A program made the position numbers and the translations under genes. A stretch of DNA of 64,000 nucleotides from Streptococcus cuniculi. GTDB taxonomy: Bacteria; Bacillota; Bacilli; Lactobacillales; Streptococcaceae. The stretch covers positions 124,001-188,000 of the forward strand of contig NZ_SPPD01000001.1 in NCBI RefSeq assembly GCF_004570575.1, given 5' to 3'. The notes under the pieces were generated by a model. It did not search any database, had not been told where the DNA came from, and saw only the letters and a program-made list of their open reading frames with translations. Shown piece after piece: positions 36,820 through 46,244 of this stretch. Numbering within the stretch: the first letter of the stretch is position 1; the number at the start of each line of letters is the position of its first letter.

Positions 36820-37428
36820 ATGAAAGAATTTTTTAGTAATCAGCCCAGTTTTCCCCCTGTTCTGGGGCTTGTTGGGCATAGTATGCTCCTGCTCAGCCTC
36901 CTATTGGTAGTGATTGGAGCAATCAAATACCATGAAAACAAGGCCTGGCAGCGGACTTTTAAAGGAATGCAGGTTCTCCAATTGATACTGCTTTACAGCT
37001 GGTATCTTGCCACTATGGTACCGATTTCCCAATCGCTACCGCTCTACCATTGTCGCATGGCCATGTTTGTCCTACTGCTGGCTCCAGATGATGCAGCGTA
37101 CAAGGAGTATTTTTCTTTGATAGGGGTATTCGGGTCCATGTGCGCCTTGATCTATCCTGTCTTTGACCCCTTTCCTTGGTTTCATGTGACCATCTTTTCC
37201 TTTATCGTCGGTCATTTGGCTCTTTTAGGAAATGCCCTGAACTACCTCTTGCGTCAACCGTCTTACCAGTTAAGTCCAGGAAGGATTGCGGCGATCACCT
37301 TTGGGGTCAATACCTTCATCTTGCTGGTCGATGTGGTGACAGGTGGCGATTATGGCTTGGTATGGAATTACGTGATTGAAACACTCCTGTTTACAGCCAT
37401 TCTAACAGCTTTCTTAAAACTCTTCTAA
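36820..37428 (+). CDS. YwaF/TMEM164-type integral membrane protein
   Basis: A 202-residue protein with about six membrane spans (near 18-38, 50-70, 75-92, 97-117, 122-145, 155-200). The motifs LPLYHCRMA and PFPWFHVTIFSF match the bacterial YwaF (TIGR02206/TMEM164) family. Members of unknown function sit near cell-wall genes. It starts 24 nt after murF, so it may be cotranscribed with it. No catalytic residues can be assigned beyond the conserved His/Cys pair in YHCR. Confidence 0.7.
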   Translation: MKEFFSNQPSFPPVLGLVGHSMLLLSLLLVVIGAIKYHENKAWQRTFKGMQVLQLILLYSWYLATMVPISQSLPLYHCRMAMFVLLLAPDDAAYKEYFSLIGVFGSMCALIYPVFDPFPWFHVTIFSFIVGHLALLGNALNYLLRQPSYQLSPGRIAAITFGVNTFILLVDVVTGGDYGLVWNYVIETLLFTAILTAFLKLF

Positions 37429-37463
37429 GTGCTACAGGAATCTCGACAGGTTGAAAAACCAGA

Positions 37464-37495
37464 ATACAAAAGGAGCTGACGAGCTTCTTTTGTAT
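37464..37495 (+). terminator. Hairpin after the YwaF-like gene
   Basis: Stem ATACAAAAGGAGCT/AGCTTCTTTTGTAT with a four-base loop. The T-tract is weak, so it may be a processing or weak termination site. Confidence 0.5.
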
Positions 37496-37554
37496 CACTC
37501 TGTTTTGAAAAATCTGGCTCGTTCGTAGTTTGAAAAGCAAGCAAGAAATAGTAG

Positions 37555-37582
37555 AAAAACCACCTAATCAGAGTGGTTTTCT
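37555..37582. terminator. Terminator downstream of the leftward membrane-protein gene
   Basis: Stem AAAACCAC/GTGGTTTT, symmetrical and flanked by A and T tracts, overlapping the distal stop codon of the gene to its right. Confidence 0.7.
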
Positions 37583-38413
37583 TTATTTGTGGAAAGAATC
37601 TTTATAAATATCTGATTTTAAATAATACCGAATCGGGATAGTAGTGAGTTTTTCTTGTACTTCTTTTGAATCCAAGGATTGGTAGGTATAGGAATGGACA
37701 GTTGTAGGTTCACGCAATTTCAATCCAGTATTTTCGAGTGACCAATCGTTTCATTCAATATCTGGCTCATTTAATGTATGTTTAGGAGCTAGATTAAATG
37801 AATAATAAATTTCCCGTTGGCCATTGATGAGAATGCGAGTGTTGAATTGTAAGTTGCCTGATTCCAAGCGTCGAGATTCAGGATCTTCCCTCACATCTTG
37901 AAAGTCAATGGACTCCACCTTGTCAATTCTATCTAAAATATCTAAGGCAATGAGTTCCTCATTCTGTTTGAGGAGGTTGAGGATATCCTTATTCCAGTAA
38001 GTTTTCTCTACTGAACTCGTTTTAAAATATACATTGTGGAGATAGACTGTTGGATTGTGGTAAAGTCCAAAGAGAATAGCGGCAATGCTCAGCATGGTAA
38101 CCAAGCAATAAAGTGCAACTTTTCGGATATGGCTGCGTCCCCACTTACTGTAGTTTAAAATAGTCCAAATAATCAGTATGATAGCAAGGAGCCCAAAGTA
38201 GTATAAGAAATAGCTATCTCCTGAAAATAGTTTATAAAACAAGATTAGCAACATTGGGCAACCAAGTAGTGGAGTGATAAAGAAGAGAAGCAAGAGTCCG
38301 AGTTTGGGATGTTTCTGGACCCACGGAAAGGAAAATCCAAAGACGAGGAAGGGAATGAAAAAAATATAAGAATAGACAGTGAACAGCGCAAGAAGTCTAA
38401 AATCCGGATACAT
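37583..38413 (-). pseudogene. Multi-span membrane protein with an in-frame stop
   Basis: From ATG 38413 (MYPDFRLLALFTVYSYIFFIPFLVFGFSF) the frame encodes four hydrophobic spans and a soluble C-terminal part, then a TGA at 37751-37753 after LNEPDIE. The same frame then stays open for 54 more codons (NDWSLENTGLKLREPTTVHSY...IPIRYYLKSDIYKDSFHK) to TAA at 37583. The continuation has normal codon use, so the TGA looks like a recent nonsense mutation that removes about a fifth of the protein. The truncated 220-residue form could still insert in the membrane. I do not recognise the family. Confidence 0.65.
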
Positions 38414-38602
38414 AAGATAGTCCTTTCGTTTATATATATATTCTAGTATAGCATAGAAATATCTAAGCGAAAAGGTGCCCAAGCAAATCATTGAAAAAAT
38501 GGTTAAAATCAGCTATACTAGATAGGTTAGAGAAAAAAGGAGCTGTCCGATGTAGGAAGTGAATAACAAAGAAAGCAACCAATAATAAACAAGGAGAAAC
38601 AG

Positions 38603-40147
38603 ATGACACTACAAGATGAAATAATAAAACGCCGCACCTTTGCTATTATCTCCCACCCGGATGCGGGGAAAACCACGATTACAGAGCAGTTGCTCTACTT
38701 CGGTGGGGAGATTCGTGAGGCTGGTACGGTCAAGGGGAAAAAGACGGGAAACTTTGCTAAGTCTGACTGGATGGACATTGAGAAACAACGGGGAATTTCG
38801 GTGACTTCTTCGGTGATGCAGTTCGACTATGATGGCAAGCGGGTCAATATCCTTGATACCCCAGGGCATGAGGATTTTTCAGAAGATACCTATCGGACGC
38901 TGATGGCGGTTGATGCTGCGGTCATGGTAATCGACTCAGCCAAGGGGATTGAAGCCCAGACCAAGAAATTATTTGAGGTTGTCAAACACCGCAATATCCC
39001 AGTCTTTACCTTTATCAACAAGCTAGACCGAGACGGTCGGGAACCACTTGACCTCTTGGAAGAATTAGAAGAAGTCCTTGGCATTGCCAGTTTTCCGATG
39101 AACTGGCCAATCGGTATGGGAAAATCCTTTGAAGGTTTGTATGACTTGCACAACAAGCGTTTGGAACTCTACCGCAGTGAGGAGCGCTTTGCCAGTTTTG
39201 ATGAGGGCGAAGCCCTCTTTGGCAGCAATCCTTTCTACGCGCAGGTCTTAGAAGACATTGAGCTTTTGAGCGAAGCGGGCAATGAATTTTCGGAAGAAGC
39301 GATTTTAGAAGGAAAACTAACACCCGTTTTCTTCGGCTCTGCCTTGACCAACTTTGGGGTGCAGACTTTCCTTGAAACTTTCTTGCAATTTGCGCCAGAA
39401 CCGCATGGACATTTGAAAACAGACGGGGAAGTGGTGGAGCCTTTATCCAATGATTTTTCAGGATTTGTCTTTAAAATCCAAGCCAATATGGACCCTCGTC
39501 ACCGCGACCGTATTGCCTTTGTTCGTATCGTTTCAGGCGAGTTTGAGCGCGGAATGGATGTCAATTTGACGCGGACAGGCAAGAAAGTGAAGCTGTCCAA
39601 TGTCACCCAGTTCATGGCGGAAGCGCGGGAGAATGTCGAAAATGCCGTGGCAGGAGATATTATCGGGGTCTATGATACAGGCACCTACCAAGTCGGAGAC
39701 ACGTTGACTGTTGGCAAGAACAAGTTTGAATTTGAACCGCTACCAACCTTTACTCCTGAAATTTTCATGAAAGTTTCTGCTAAAAATGTCATGAAACAAA
39801 AATCTTTCCACAAAGGCATTGAGCAGCTGGTGCAAGAGGGGGCTATCCAGCTCTACACCAACTACCAGACAGGCGAGTATATGCTGGGAGCGGTCGGACA
39901 ACTCCAGTTTGAGGTCTTTAAACACCGTATGGAAAATGAATACAATGCAGAAGTGGTCATGACGCCAATGGGGAAAAAGACCGTGCGTTGGATTGCTCCA
40001 GACCAGTTGGACGAGCGGATGTCCTCTAGCCGCAATATCCTTGCTAAAGACCGCTTCGACCATCCTGTTTTCCTCTTTGAAAATGACTTTGCCCTGCGCT
40101 GGTTTGCGGACAAGTACCCAGATGTAGTACTGGAAGAGAAGATGTAG
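38603..40147 (+). CDS. prfC: Peptide chain release factor 3
   Basis: Translational GTPase that recycles RF1/RF2, 514 residues. GTP-binding motifs: [15 protein letters not shown] (G1), [12 protein letters not shown] (G2), [14 protein letters not shown] (G3), NKLDRDGR (G4). Domain II/III sequence to the C-terminus is full length. Ribosome site AAGGAGAAAC. It is a single gene; a repeat block follows directly after the stop codon. Confidence 0.97.
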   Translation: MTLQDEIIKRRTFAIISHPDAGKTTITEQLLYFGGEIREAGTVKGKKTGNFAKSDWMDIEKQRGISVTSSVMQFDYDGKRVNILDTPGHEDFSEDTYRTLMAVDAAVMVIDSAKGIEAQTKKLFEVVKHRNIPVFTFINKLDRDGREPLDLLEELEEVLGIASFPMNWPIGMGKSFEGLYDLHNKRLELYRSEERFASFDEGEALFGSNPFYAQVLEDIELLSEAGNEFSEEAILEGKLTPVFFGSALTNFGVQTFLETFLQFAPEPHGHLKTDGEVVEPLSNDFSGFVFKIQANMDPRHRDRIAFVRIVSGEFERGMDVNLTRTGKKVKLSNVTQFMAEARENVENAVAGDIIGVYDTGTYQVGDTLTVGKNKFEFEPLPTFTPEIFMKVSAKNVMKQKSFHKGIEQLVQEGAIQLYTNYQTGEYMLGAVGQLQFEVFKHRMENEYNAEVVMTPMGKKTVRWIAPDQLDERMSSSRNILAKDRFDHPVFLFENDFALRWFADKYPDVVLEEKM

Positions 40148-40152
40148 GATTA

Positions 40153-40375
40153 AGATACGAGGGCGTGAAGCGAGCAAAGCAAAAATAGGAGATTGACGAG
40201 GTGTTCGATGAACACAAGGAAATCTATCTTTTTTGCACAGCTCGTAGCCCGAGTTCAGTTAAATAAGATACGAGAGCGTAAAAAACTCAAAGCGAAAAAG
40301 ATAGGCAGCTGTTTCGGCTTTAGCCGATTACAGCTGTGGTTACCTTTAGGTATAAACGAAATGACGATACAATAA
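40153..40375 (-). repeat. Composite hairpin repeat downstream of prfC
   Basis: On the minus strand the first unit runs from AACTGAACTCGGGC (about 40262) to ACGCCCTCGTATCTT (about 40154) with nested stems at 40190-40225 (AGAT/ATCT outer, GTGTTC/GAACAC inner). A second partial unit follows to the right, with AAGATACGAGAGCGT, the CAGCTGT...ACAGCTG hairpin (about 40306-40335) and the ACCTTTAGGT-plus-ATAAACGAAATGA module. Confidence 0.75.
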
Positions 40376-40407
40376 AAATGATTGAGAGAATTCTCTCAAT
40401 CATTTTT
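40374..40407. terminator. Perfect bidirectional terminator
   Basis: AAAAATGATTGAGAGAA and its exact complement meet without a loop at 40390/40391. It serves the leftward gene that ends at 40406. Confidence 0.85.
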
Positions 40408-41188
40408 ATTTCATAGCTTTAAATGGGTATTCTTCGTCACCGATAAAGGTGAGGGTATCACCGCTATGTGTATACAATAGAATGTCTCCGACTTGGAAAT
40501 CGGAAGCAGATGACGCAAATGCAGATCCAGTATTGACCTTGGTGACTTTGATGGTGTGAGTGAGTGGGTTTACTTCCCCTTCAAAGTAGACAGCAGAGAA
40601 TTTACCAGTTGCAGAATCATACTGGCCCTGGCTACTATCTGCTATTTCTTTGGTCATCATGTCATCGAGTTGTTTTTCAACTTCTTCACGCTTAGGGAAG
40701 CCTTCCTTGATTTTCGCTTCATAGTTTTCACCAAATGCTTCTTTTAGCAAATCTTCTTTGCTGATTCCATACTTTTGCGCTTCTTGTTCGACTTGTGTAA
40801 TGACTTTAGTATATTCTTCTTGGACAGCTTTATCAAAAGCAGTTAGAAAAGCATCTTTATTAATGGTGGAATAGGTCGTAGCGACTGCTTTGTTGTCCTT
40901 GACTTCAAATGTTACGCCTGTGTCTCCAACAACTTCTTCGGGGTCAAGCTTCAAGCCCTCAAAACCACTTCCAATCTCCTGAATAGCGGATTTTCGTATT
41001 TCCGCAGCAAGCTTTGGATTTTCCCAATCACCTGTAATATTTCCATTGCGATAGAAGATAAATCCAGCAACGGCAGCTACTAAAAAGAGGCTTCCGATAA
41101 TTCCGAAAACAATTTTCAAGACACGCTTACGCTTTTTCTTGTTGGTTTCGACCATTGTTGCAAGAGGGTCTAACTGTTGATTTTCCAT
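40406..41188 (-). CDS. Membrane-anchored extracytoplasmic protein, unknown family
   Basis: A 260-residue protein: a short basic cytoplasmic start (NKKKRKRVLK), one membrane span near residues 22-42 (VFGIIGSLFLVAAVAGFIFY), then about 215 residues outside, probably mixed alpha/beta (DPEEVVGDTGVTFEVKDNKAVATTYSTINKDAF). No lipobox, LPXTG or catalytic motif is visible. I place the start at 41188 (minus-strand AAAGGAG before it). It is monocistronic and divergent from corA. I do not recognise the function. Confidence 0.75.
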   Translation of the reverse strand: MENQQLDPLATMVETNKKKRKRVLKIVFGIIGSLFLVAAVAGFIFYRNGNITGDWENPKLAAEIRKSAIQEIGSGFEGLKLDPEEVVGDTGVTFEVKDNKAVATTYSTINKDAFLTAFDKAVQEEYTKVITQVEQEAQKYGISKEDLLKEAFGENYEAKIKEGFPKREEVEKQLDDMMTKEIADSSQGQYDSATGKFSAVYFEGEVNPLTHTIKVTKVNTGSAFASSASDFQVGDILLYTHSGDTLTFIGDEEYPFKAMK

Positions 41189-41318
41189 AAAAACTCCTTT
41201 TGTTTGATACTTGAATATTGTACCATATCCCCTTTTTTCTGTCAAATATCGTCTTTGGAAAGCACGATTAGAGTGGATTTATAGTATAATAAGACAGAAG
41301 AAAAAGTGGAGGTGGAGA

Positions 41319-42227
41319 ATGTTCATTGAAAAAAGCTTGAAGAATGGCATGTCTTGGATTAACCTCGATGCCGAGAGTCTGCACCAAACGCCAGAATTAT
41401 ATAAAAAATACCATATCGATACGGAAACAGTCGAATATGCACTGGATAAGAATGAACGTGCCCACATGGACTATAATCGTGAAGACGGGACAGTTGTCTT
41501 TATCTACAATGTCCTTGATTTAGAGCGCGAAAAGGACTACTATGAAACCATTCCCATGACCTTCATTGTCCAAACAGACCGTCTCATTACCATTACCGAC
41601 CAGGATAATGCCTATGTGACGCGTAATATGGTTCGCTACATCGAACACCATGAGCCTGTCACCGTCTATAAATTCCTCTTTGCCAGTATCGAGCTGATCA
41701 GTAATTCCTACTATCCTGTCATTGAGAAAATGGACAAGACCAAGGATGAAATCAATATGCTGCTGCGCCAAACGACAACCAAAAAGCACTTGTTTGCCCT
41801 GTCTGACTTGGAAACCAGTATGGTCTACCTGCTTGCAGCAGCCAAGCAAAATCTGATGTTGCTTGAGCATATCAGAGGACATGCTATTTACCGTGGCTTT
41901 GATGAGATTGAAAATGAACAATTTGACGATGCTATGATTGAAGCCAAGCAGTTGGTTGCCATGACTGATTTGGTTTCTCAGGTCTTGCAGCAGTTGTCCA
42001 GTTCTTACAACAATGTCTTGAACAACAATTTGAATGATAACTTGACACTCTTGACTATTATTTCCATTTTACTAGCTGTTATTGCCGTTATTACAGGCTT
42101 TTTCGGCATGAATGTCCCGCTTCCTTGGACCGATGATAACCGCGCCTGGATTTATATCATTATTCTCAGTGCTGTTTTGTGGGTTGTCCTTGCCCAGATT
42201 TTAAAATGGGTGGCGAATAAACGATGA
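41319..42227 (+). CDS. corA: CorA-family divalent cation transporter
   Basis: A 302-residue CorA-type channel for Mg2+ or related cations. It has a long N-terminal cytoplasmic funnel and two C-terminal spans. The signature is FFGMNVPLPWTDDNR: GMN is present, with NVPLPW in place of the usual NxxxMPE. The start at 41319 follows GTGGAGGTGGAGA. Promoter candidate TATAAT at 41285-41290. Single gene with its own terminator. Confidence 0.92.
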   Translation: MFIEKSLKNGMSWINLDAESLHQTPELYKKYHIDTETVEYALDKNERAHMDYNREDGTVVFIYNVLDLEREKDYYETIPMTFIVQTDRLITITDQDNAYVTRNMVRYIEHHEPVTVYKFLFASIELISNSYYPVIEKMDKTKDEINMLLRQTTTKKHLFALSDLETSMVYLLAAAKQNLMLLEHIRGHAIYRGFDEIENEQFDDAMIEAKQLVAMTDLVSQVLQQLSSSYNNVLNNNLNDNLTLLTIISILLAVIAVITGFFGMNVPLPWTDDNRAWIYIIILSAVLWVVLAQILKWVANKR

Positions 42228-42253
42228 AAAATGATCTTTTGGTCATTTTTTTA
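42227..42253 (+). terminator. Terminator of corA
   Basis: Stem AAAAATGATC/GGTCATTTTT, four-T loop, T-rich tail, overlapping the stop codon. Confidence 0.8.
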
Positions 42254-42346
42254 TTTTTAAGAATGTTCTTAGAGAAGGTTGAGAGAAGGATGAACATGTA
42301 TTTGTAAGAAAAATAATAACTTTCACTATCTTTTGCCCCCGCTTTG

Positions 42347-42557
42347 TGATATACTAGGTAGGTTGCATGCAACAGAATGGTATATATGGGAAATAAGCTC
42401 CACTTCTTGAACCAGAATGATGTCTAAAAACTGTCCATCAAGACTCTTGACAAAGTTTCGTTTTGATGTTCGAAGAGTGTTAGACGGTTTTTATTTTTAG
42501 ACGAGGGCGGATGTCCCATTGGTGATGTTGGGATGTTCCCAACTTAGAAAGAAGAAT
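42347..42557 (+). promoter_or_regulatory. Long leader of the DEAD-box helicase gene with attenuator-like hairpin
   Basis: Extended -10 TGATATACT (TATACT at 42350-42355) places the transcript start about 195 nt before the helicase start. Inside the leader, 42428-42503 can fold as AAAACTGTC...ACTCTT / AAGAGT...GACGGTTTT with a 23-nt loop, followed by TATTTTT: the form of an intrinsic terminator. DEAD-box helicase mRNAs often have long autoregulated or cold-responsive leaders; that role here is inference. Confidence 0.55.
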
Positions 42558-44123
42558 ATGAAATTTAATGAATTCCAATTATCTGCTGACTTACTAGCAG
42601 AAATCGAAACAGCGGGCTTTGTAGAGGCAAGTCCGATTCAAGAAAAGACGATTCCACTCGCCCTTGAAGGCAAGGATGTGATTGGTCAGGCTCAAACAGG
42701 AACAGGAAAAACAGCGGCCTTTGGTCTGCCTACTCTTGAAAAAATCCGTACAGACGAGGGGACGATTCAAGCTTTGGTCATTGCCCCAACGCGGGAGTTG
42801 GCGGTTCAAAGTCAGGAAGAGCTCTTTCGATTCGGGCGTAGCAAGGGTGTCAAGGTACGCTCTGTCTACGGAGGCTCAAGTATTGAAAAGCAAATCAAGG
42901 CGCTCAAGTCAGGCGCTCATATCGTCGTTGGAACACCCGGTCGTCTCCTTGACTTGATCAAACGTAAGGCTTTGAAACTCCATCATGTTGAGACGCTTAT
43001 CCTAGATGAAGCTGACGAAATGCTCAACATGGGCTTCTTAGAAGACATTGAGGCGATCATCTCCCGAGTTCCAGAAGCCCGTCAAACCCTCCTCTTTTCA
43101 GCGACCATGCCAGCTCCGATAAAACGTATCGGTGTTCAGTTTATGAATAATCCCGAGCATGTGCAAATTGAGGCCAAGGAGCTAACAACGGAACTGGTCG
43201 ATCAGTACTATATCCGTGTCAAAGAGCAGGAGAAGTTTGATACGATGACCCGCCTTATGGACGTGGCTCAGCCAGAATTAGCAATCGTCTTTGGTCGGAC
43301 GAAGCGCCGTGTGGATGAATTAACGCGTGGTTTAAAGATTCGTGGTTTCCGTGCAGAAGGCATTCATGGTGACTTGGATCAAAGTAAGCGTCTACGTGTG
43401 CTACGTGATTTCAAGACAGGTGGCCTAGATGTCCTAGTTGCAACGGATGTTGCGGCTCGTGGTTTGGATATTTCAGGGGTGACCCATGTCTACAACTACG
43501 ATATTCCACAAGACCCTGAAAGCTATGTTCACCGTATCGGTCGAACAGGTCGTGCAGGAAAAACTGGTCAATCCATTACTTTTGTCTCACCTAATGAGAT
43601 GGGTTACCTCAAGATTATTGAGGATTTGACCAAGAAACGCATGACTGGCATGAAACCTGCGACAGCAGAAGAAGCCTTTCAAGCCAAGAAAAAAATTGCT
43701 CTGAAGAAAATCGAACGTGATTTTGCAGATGAAACAATCCGCAAGAACTTTGCTAAATTTGGTAAGGATGCTCTGAAACTTGCGAGTGAATTCTCGCCAG
43801 AAGAGTTGGCGATGTACATTTTAAGTCTGACCGTACAAGATCCAGAATCAATGCCAGAAGTGGATATTGCGCGCGAAAAACCATTGCCGTTTAAGTATGT
43901 CCCAGGTGATAAAGGTGGCGGTCGTGGTCGATCTGGCAAGAATAGCAACAGATCATCACATAATCGCCGCGGAGAGGATCGTCGTGGTGGTCGTCATGAT
44001 TACAAGGAAAAGCGTCGTTTCAACGACCGTGACCATTTCGGAAAAGACAACAAAAAACCACGCAAACGTATTTCAAGCGAGAAAAAGGCAGGATTTGTCA
44101 TTCGCAATAAGGGAGATAAGTAG
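42558..44123 (+). CDS. cshA: DEAD-box RNA helicase, CshA type
   Basis: ATP-dependent RNA helicase of 521 residues. Motifs in order: Q motif [13 protein letters not shown], motif [10 protein letters not shown], Ia PTRELAVQ, motif II DEAD (ILDEADEML), motif III SAT (LFSATMP), motif [12 protein letters not shown]. The C-terminal tail (about 455-521) is rich in Arg, Gly, Lys and Asp, an RNA-binding extension typical of CshA linked to the RNA degradosome. Start at 42558; its ribosome site AAAGAAG is weak. A strong terminator follows. Confidence 0.93.
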   Translation: MKFNEFQLSADLLAEIETAGFVEASPIQEKTIPLALEGKDVIGQAQTGTGKTAAFGLPTLEKIRTDEGTIQALVIAPTRELAVQSQEELFRFGRSKGVKVRSVYGGSSIEKQIKALKSGAHIVVGTPGRLLDLIKRKALKLHHVETLILDEADEMLNMGFLEDIEAIISRVPEARQTLLFSATMPAPIKRIGVQFMNNPEHVQIEAKELTTELVDQYYIRVKEQEKFDTMTRLMDVAQPELAIVFGRTKRRVDELTRGLKIRGFRAEGIHGDLDQSKRLRVLRDFKTGGLDVLVATDVAARGLDISGVTHVYNYDIPQDPESYVHRIGRTGRAGKTGQSITFVSPNEMGYLKIIEDLTKKRMTGMKPATAEEAFQAKKKIALKKIERDFADETIRKNFAKFGKDALKLASEFSPEELAMYILSLTVQDPESMPEVDIAREKPLPFKYVPGDKGGGRGRSGKNSNRSSHNRRGEDRRGGRHDYKEKRRFNDRDHFGKDNKKPRKRISSEKKAGFVIRNKGDK

Positions 44124-44130
44124 GAAGTTT

Positions 44131-44178
44131 TAGAGAGTGGGATAGACATCATGAGTGTCTGTCCCACTCTCTTTTTGT
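44131..44178 (+). terminator. Terminator of the helicase gene
   Basis: Long stem AGAGAGTGGGATAGACA/TGTCTGTCCCACTCTCT with one mismatch and TTTTTG tail. Confidence 0.92.
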
Positions 44179-44229
44179 TTGATTTTTATAGAGTACGAGA
44201 GCTATTTTTATTTTTTTCTAAATAGTTCT

Positions 44230-44281
44230 TGACATCACCAAACAAAGGGAGTAGAATGATATTTAGAAATATTCCTAAATA
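44230..44281 (+). promoter_or_regulatory. Promoter and SdpR-type operator
   Basis: TTGACA (44230-44235), 17-bp spacer, TAGAAT (44253-44258). The dyad ATTTAG-AAATATTC-CTAAAT at 44262-44281 lies at the transcription start, and a further CTAAATAG half-site overlaps the -35 region. This layout fits autorepression by the ArsR-type protein it precedes. Confidence 0.75.
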
Positions 44282-44300
44282 GAAAATGAAAGGAGACGAT

Positions 44301-44579
44301 ATGGCATTATCAGAAACCTTAAAGGCAATTTCAGCCCCGATTCGTAGACAGATTTTGGATAGCTTGAAGTCGGGTCCCAAGTCTGCAGGTGAGATTGTAG
44401 AGCTATTTCACTTAAGTGGTGCTACGGTATCGCACCACTTATCTGTCTTGAAGAAGGCAAGTCTCATTTTAGAAGAAAGGCAGAAGAATTTTATCTATTA
44501 CCGACTAAACTATACCGTATTTGAAGAAGTGCTGGTTTGGATTGCCAGCTTTGGAGGAGGAACAGATGAAAAAAATTGA
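44301..44579 (+). CDS. ArsR-family autorepressor, SdpR-like
   Basis: A 92-residue winged-helix repressor (LKAISAPIRRQILDSLKSGPKSAGEIVELFHLSGATVSHHLSVLKKASLI). It lacks the metal-binding cysteines of ArsR/SmtB and matches the SdpR autorepressor type. The start at 44301 follows AAAGGAGACGAT. It overlaps the following SdpI-like gene by 14 nt. In Bacillus, SdpR is held at the membrane by SdpI when SdpC toxin is present; the same wiring is likely here. Confidence 0.88.
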   Translation: MALSETLKAISAPIRRQILDSLKSGPKSAGEIVELFHLSGATVSHHLSVLKKASLILEERQKNFIYYRLNYTVFEEVLVWIASFGGGTDEKN

Positions 44580-45174
44580 TTGGAAATTGCTTATTGTAAC
44601 CAGCAGTATCTTCTTGATACCATTGGCTCTAATCCTTATCTACTACGGACAGCTGCCAGCTGTCTTATACACACATTTTGGAATTGATAGTCAGGCAAAT
44701 GAGATGAGTGACAAATGGATAGCGCTCGTTTTAACTCCTATTTTGTTAGTTGTCGTCCACCTTGCCTTGTGTATCGGTCTTGATGTGACAAAGAGTGGGA
44801 GACTTCCTGTCGCAAAGGTGGTGAAGTGGGTAATCCCTATCTTTACAACGCTTGAAACGGGACTGATTTTGGTGTATAATGCAGGCAATCAGATAGATGT
44901 TCGGCGCCTAGTTGTAGCCCTTTTGGCACTAATATATCTATTACTGGGAAACTATCTGCCAAAAGATGTGGCAGGTATGACAGATTCCAAAACATTGATG
45001 GATCGAAAGAAAACAGCCTATCTGTTTATAAGCGGAGCGTTCGCTCTTCTTCTCAGCCTCTTTTTTGCCCCGATTGTATCTCTGATGGTGGGAATAGTCT
45101 TTATAGTTCTTGTCATCAGCTGGAGTATATGTGTGGGGTTAAAGAGTTATAGGAGCACGAGCAATAGGCTTTAG
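44566..45174 (+). CDS. SdpI-family (DUF1648) immunity/signal membrane protein
   Basis: A 202-residue membrane protein with six spans (near 7-27, 45-68, 82-102, 113-132, 158-176, 178-198). The N-terminal segment LPAVLYTHFGIDSQANEMSDKW is the DUF1648 motif of SdpI proteins. SdpI both gives immunity to the SdpC toxin and sequesters the repressor SdpR. No SdpABC toxin genes are in the window, so it is an orphan immunity/sensor pair. The start is inside the repressor gene. Confidence 0.85.
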   Translation: MKKIDWKLLIVTSSIFLIPLALILIYYGQLPAVLYTHFGIDSQANEMSDKWIALVLTPILLVVVHLALCIGLDVTKSGRLPVAKVVKWVIPIFTTLETGLILVYNAGNQIDVRRLVVALLALIYLLLGNYLPKDVAGMTDSKTLMDRKKTAYLFISGAFALLLSLFFAPIVSLMVGIVFIVLVISWSICVGLKSYRSTSNRL

Positions 45175-45275
45175 ACCAGTGTTCAACCTCTTCTGTACTC
45201 TCATTTTATATGAGAGAGGAATAGGGCAGTAGACAGCAGATATAGATAAGAAGATCAGTAAATAAGGAGGTTTAG

Positions 45276-45314
45276 ATGGGAATCAGGAATTTGGACAAAG
45301 CATCATCACTCTAA
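45276..45314 (+). other. 12-codon ORF with a strong ribosome site
   Basis: AAGGAGGTTTAG is followed by ATG and MGIRNLDKASSL, then a stop, 27 nt before the ribosome site of the GNAT gene. It could be a leader peptide coupled to the GNAT gene or the remnant of a gene start. I have no evidence of translation. Confidence 0.3.
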
Positions 45315-45341
45315 ACGATTACCAATAAAAAGGAGAAGAAG

Positions 45342-45749
45342 ATGATTACTTATACGACACAAGGAAAATTGGATATGAAAGCAGTGCTCGCCCTCTATGA
45401 AGCAGTTGAATGGAGCAATTATACCGAGCAAGCTGGGATGTTAGAACAGGCCCTGAAAAATAGTTTACAGGTCATTGCTGCTTTTGATGAAGAAAGGCTC
45501 GTGGGACTGATACGGGCTGTCGGTGATGGCTATTCGATCGTATTCGTGCAAGATATTCTGGTTTTGCCAGACTATCAGAGAATGGGCATTGGACGCCAGC
45601 TCATGGAGAGGCTTCTAGCAATCTATCCGAATATCTATCAACTACATCTTTTGACAGGAAAAGAAGAAAAGACAAAGGCTTTTTACGAATCCCTAGGATT
45701 TAGAGCAGTTGATGAACTAGACTGCGTAGCCTATACCTATTTGAAATGA
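45342..45749 (+). CDS. GNAT family N-acetyltransferase
   Basis: A 135-residue single-domain GNAT enzyme. The acetyl-CoA loop is VLPDYQRMGIGRQLMERLL (Q/R-x-x-G-x-G/A) near residue 75-92; the fold ends TKAFYESLGFRAVDELDCVAY. Ribosome site AAAAAGGAGAAGAAG. Substrate is not predictable; small-molecule amines or protein N-termini are both possible. It stands alone. Confidence 0.87.
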   Translation: MITYTTQGKLDMKAVLALYEAVEWSNYTEQAGMLEQALKNSLQVIAAFDEERLVGLIRAVGDGYSIVFVQDILVLPDYQRMGIGRQLMERLLAIYPNIYQLHLLTGKEEKTKAFYESLGFRAVDELDCVAYTYLK

Positions 45750-45832
45750 TCTAATCATTGACTGAACTTGGATACAGTGCCGTTTTGACTTGCCGTATCC
45801 AAGTACTGCCTGTGTCACTGTTCCTTGACTTA

Positions 45833-45936
45833 ATACTCTTCAAACATCAAAACGATTGGTTGTCAGCTCAACTTGGAGAACTTCAGTTCTACCTGCGGTT
45901 TCATTGCCTAGTCAGAATTTGATTTTTGACGAGTAT
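45833..45936 (-). repeat. BOX-like element, short form
   Basis: Same inverted ends as the element at 2414 (ATACTC with ATCAAAAC on the left, ATTTGATTTTTGAC plus GAGTAT on the right), with one hairpin AGAACT/AGTTCT (about 45878-45891) and the CCTGCGG segment. The second hairpin (B part) is missing. It is oriented on the minus strand relative to the 2414 copy. Confidence 0.65.
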
Positions 45937-45965
45937 AGGCTCATTCATGCAACTATAAAAACGCC

Positions 45966-46244
45966 TCACTCCTTATTGGGAGTGAGGTTTTCTGCAATAT
46001 AGTGCAATTTTTGCTGGCGTGTTTTGCGCTTGAAGAGGGCTTCAGCAGACATGGCGCTGGGCTTATCGGGAAAACGTTCGTAGTAGAGAAGCTCAACAGG
46101 TCTGCGGCTTTTGATGCGGGTGTACTTGGCGCCTTTTCCGCTGTTGTGGGTCGCAATCCGTTTATCAAGGTCTGTCGTGTAACCGGTGTAGAGGCTACCA
46201 TCTGCGCAGGTGAGGACATACATATAATGACTAGCTTTTTCCAA
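45966..46244 (-). CDS. GIY-YIG nuclease-fold protein, UPF0213 type
   Basis: A 92-residue single-domain GIY-YIG protein: [36 protein letters not shown], with Tyr-x-Tyr, the catalytic Arg and later Glu ([11 protein letters not shown]). Related YhbQ/UPF0213 proteins are small nucleases with unclear cellular role. I prefer a TTG start at 46244 because GAGGA lies 8 nt before it on the minus strand. Upstream in-frame ATGs (46280, 46295) lie deeper within the methyltransferase gene without a ribosome site. It overlaps that gene by 14 nt, the usual gene pair in streptococci. Confidence 0.85.
   Translation of the reverse strand: MEKASHYMYVLTCADGSLYTGYTTDLDKRIATHNSGKGAKYTRIKSRRPVELLYYERFPDKPSAMSAEALFKRKTRQQKLHYIAENLTPNKE

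Noticed and set aside
37751..37753. Selenocysteine at the in-frame TGA
   Set aside because: No redox motif around the codon and no reason to expect selenoprotein machinery in a Streptococcus; a nonsense mutation is simpler.
40193..40375. 60-codon open frame after prfC
   Set aside because: It is entirely repeat sequence, the reverse of the nested-stem unit.
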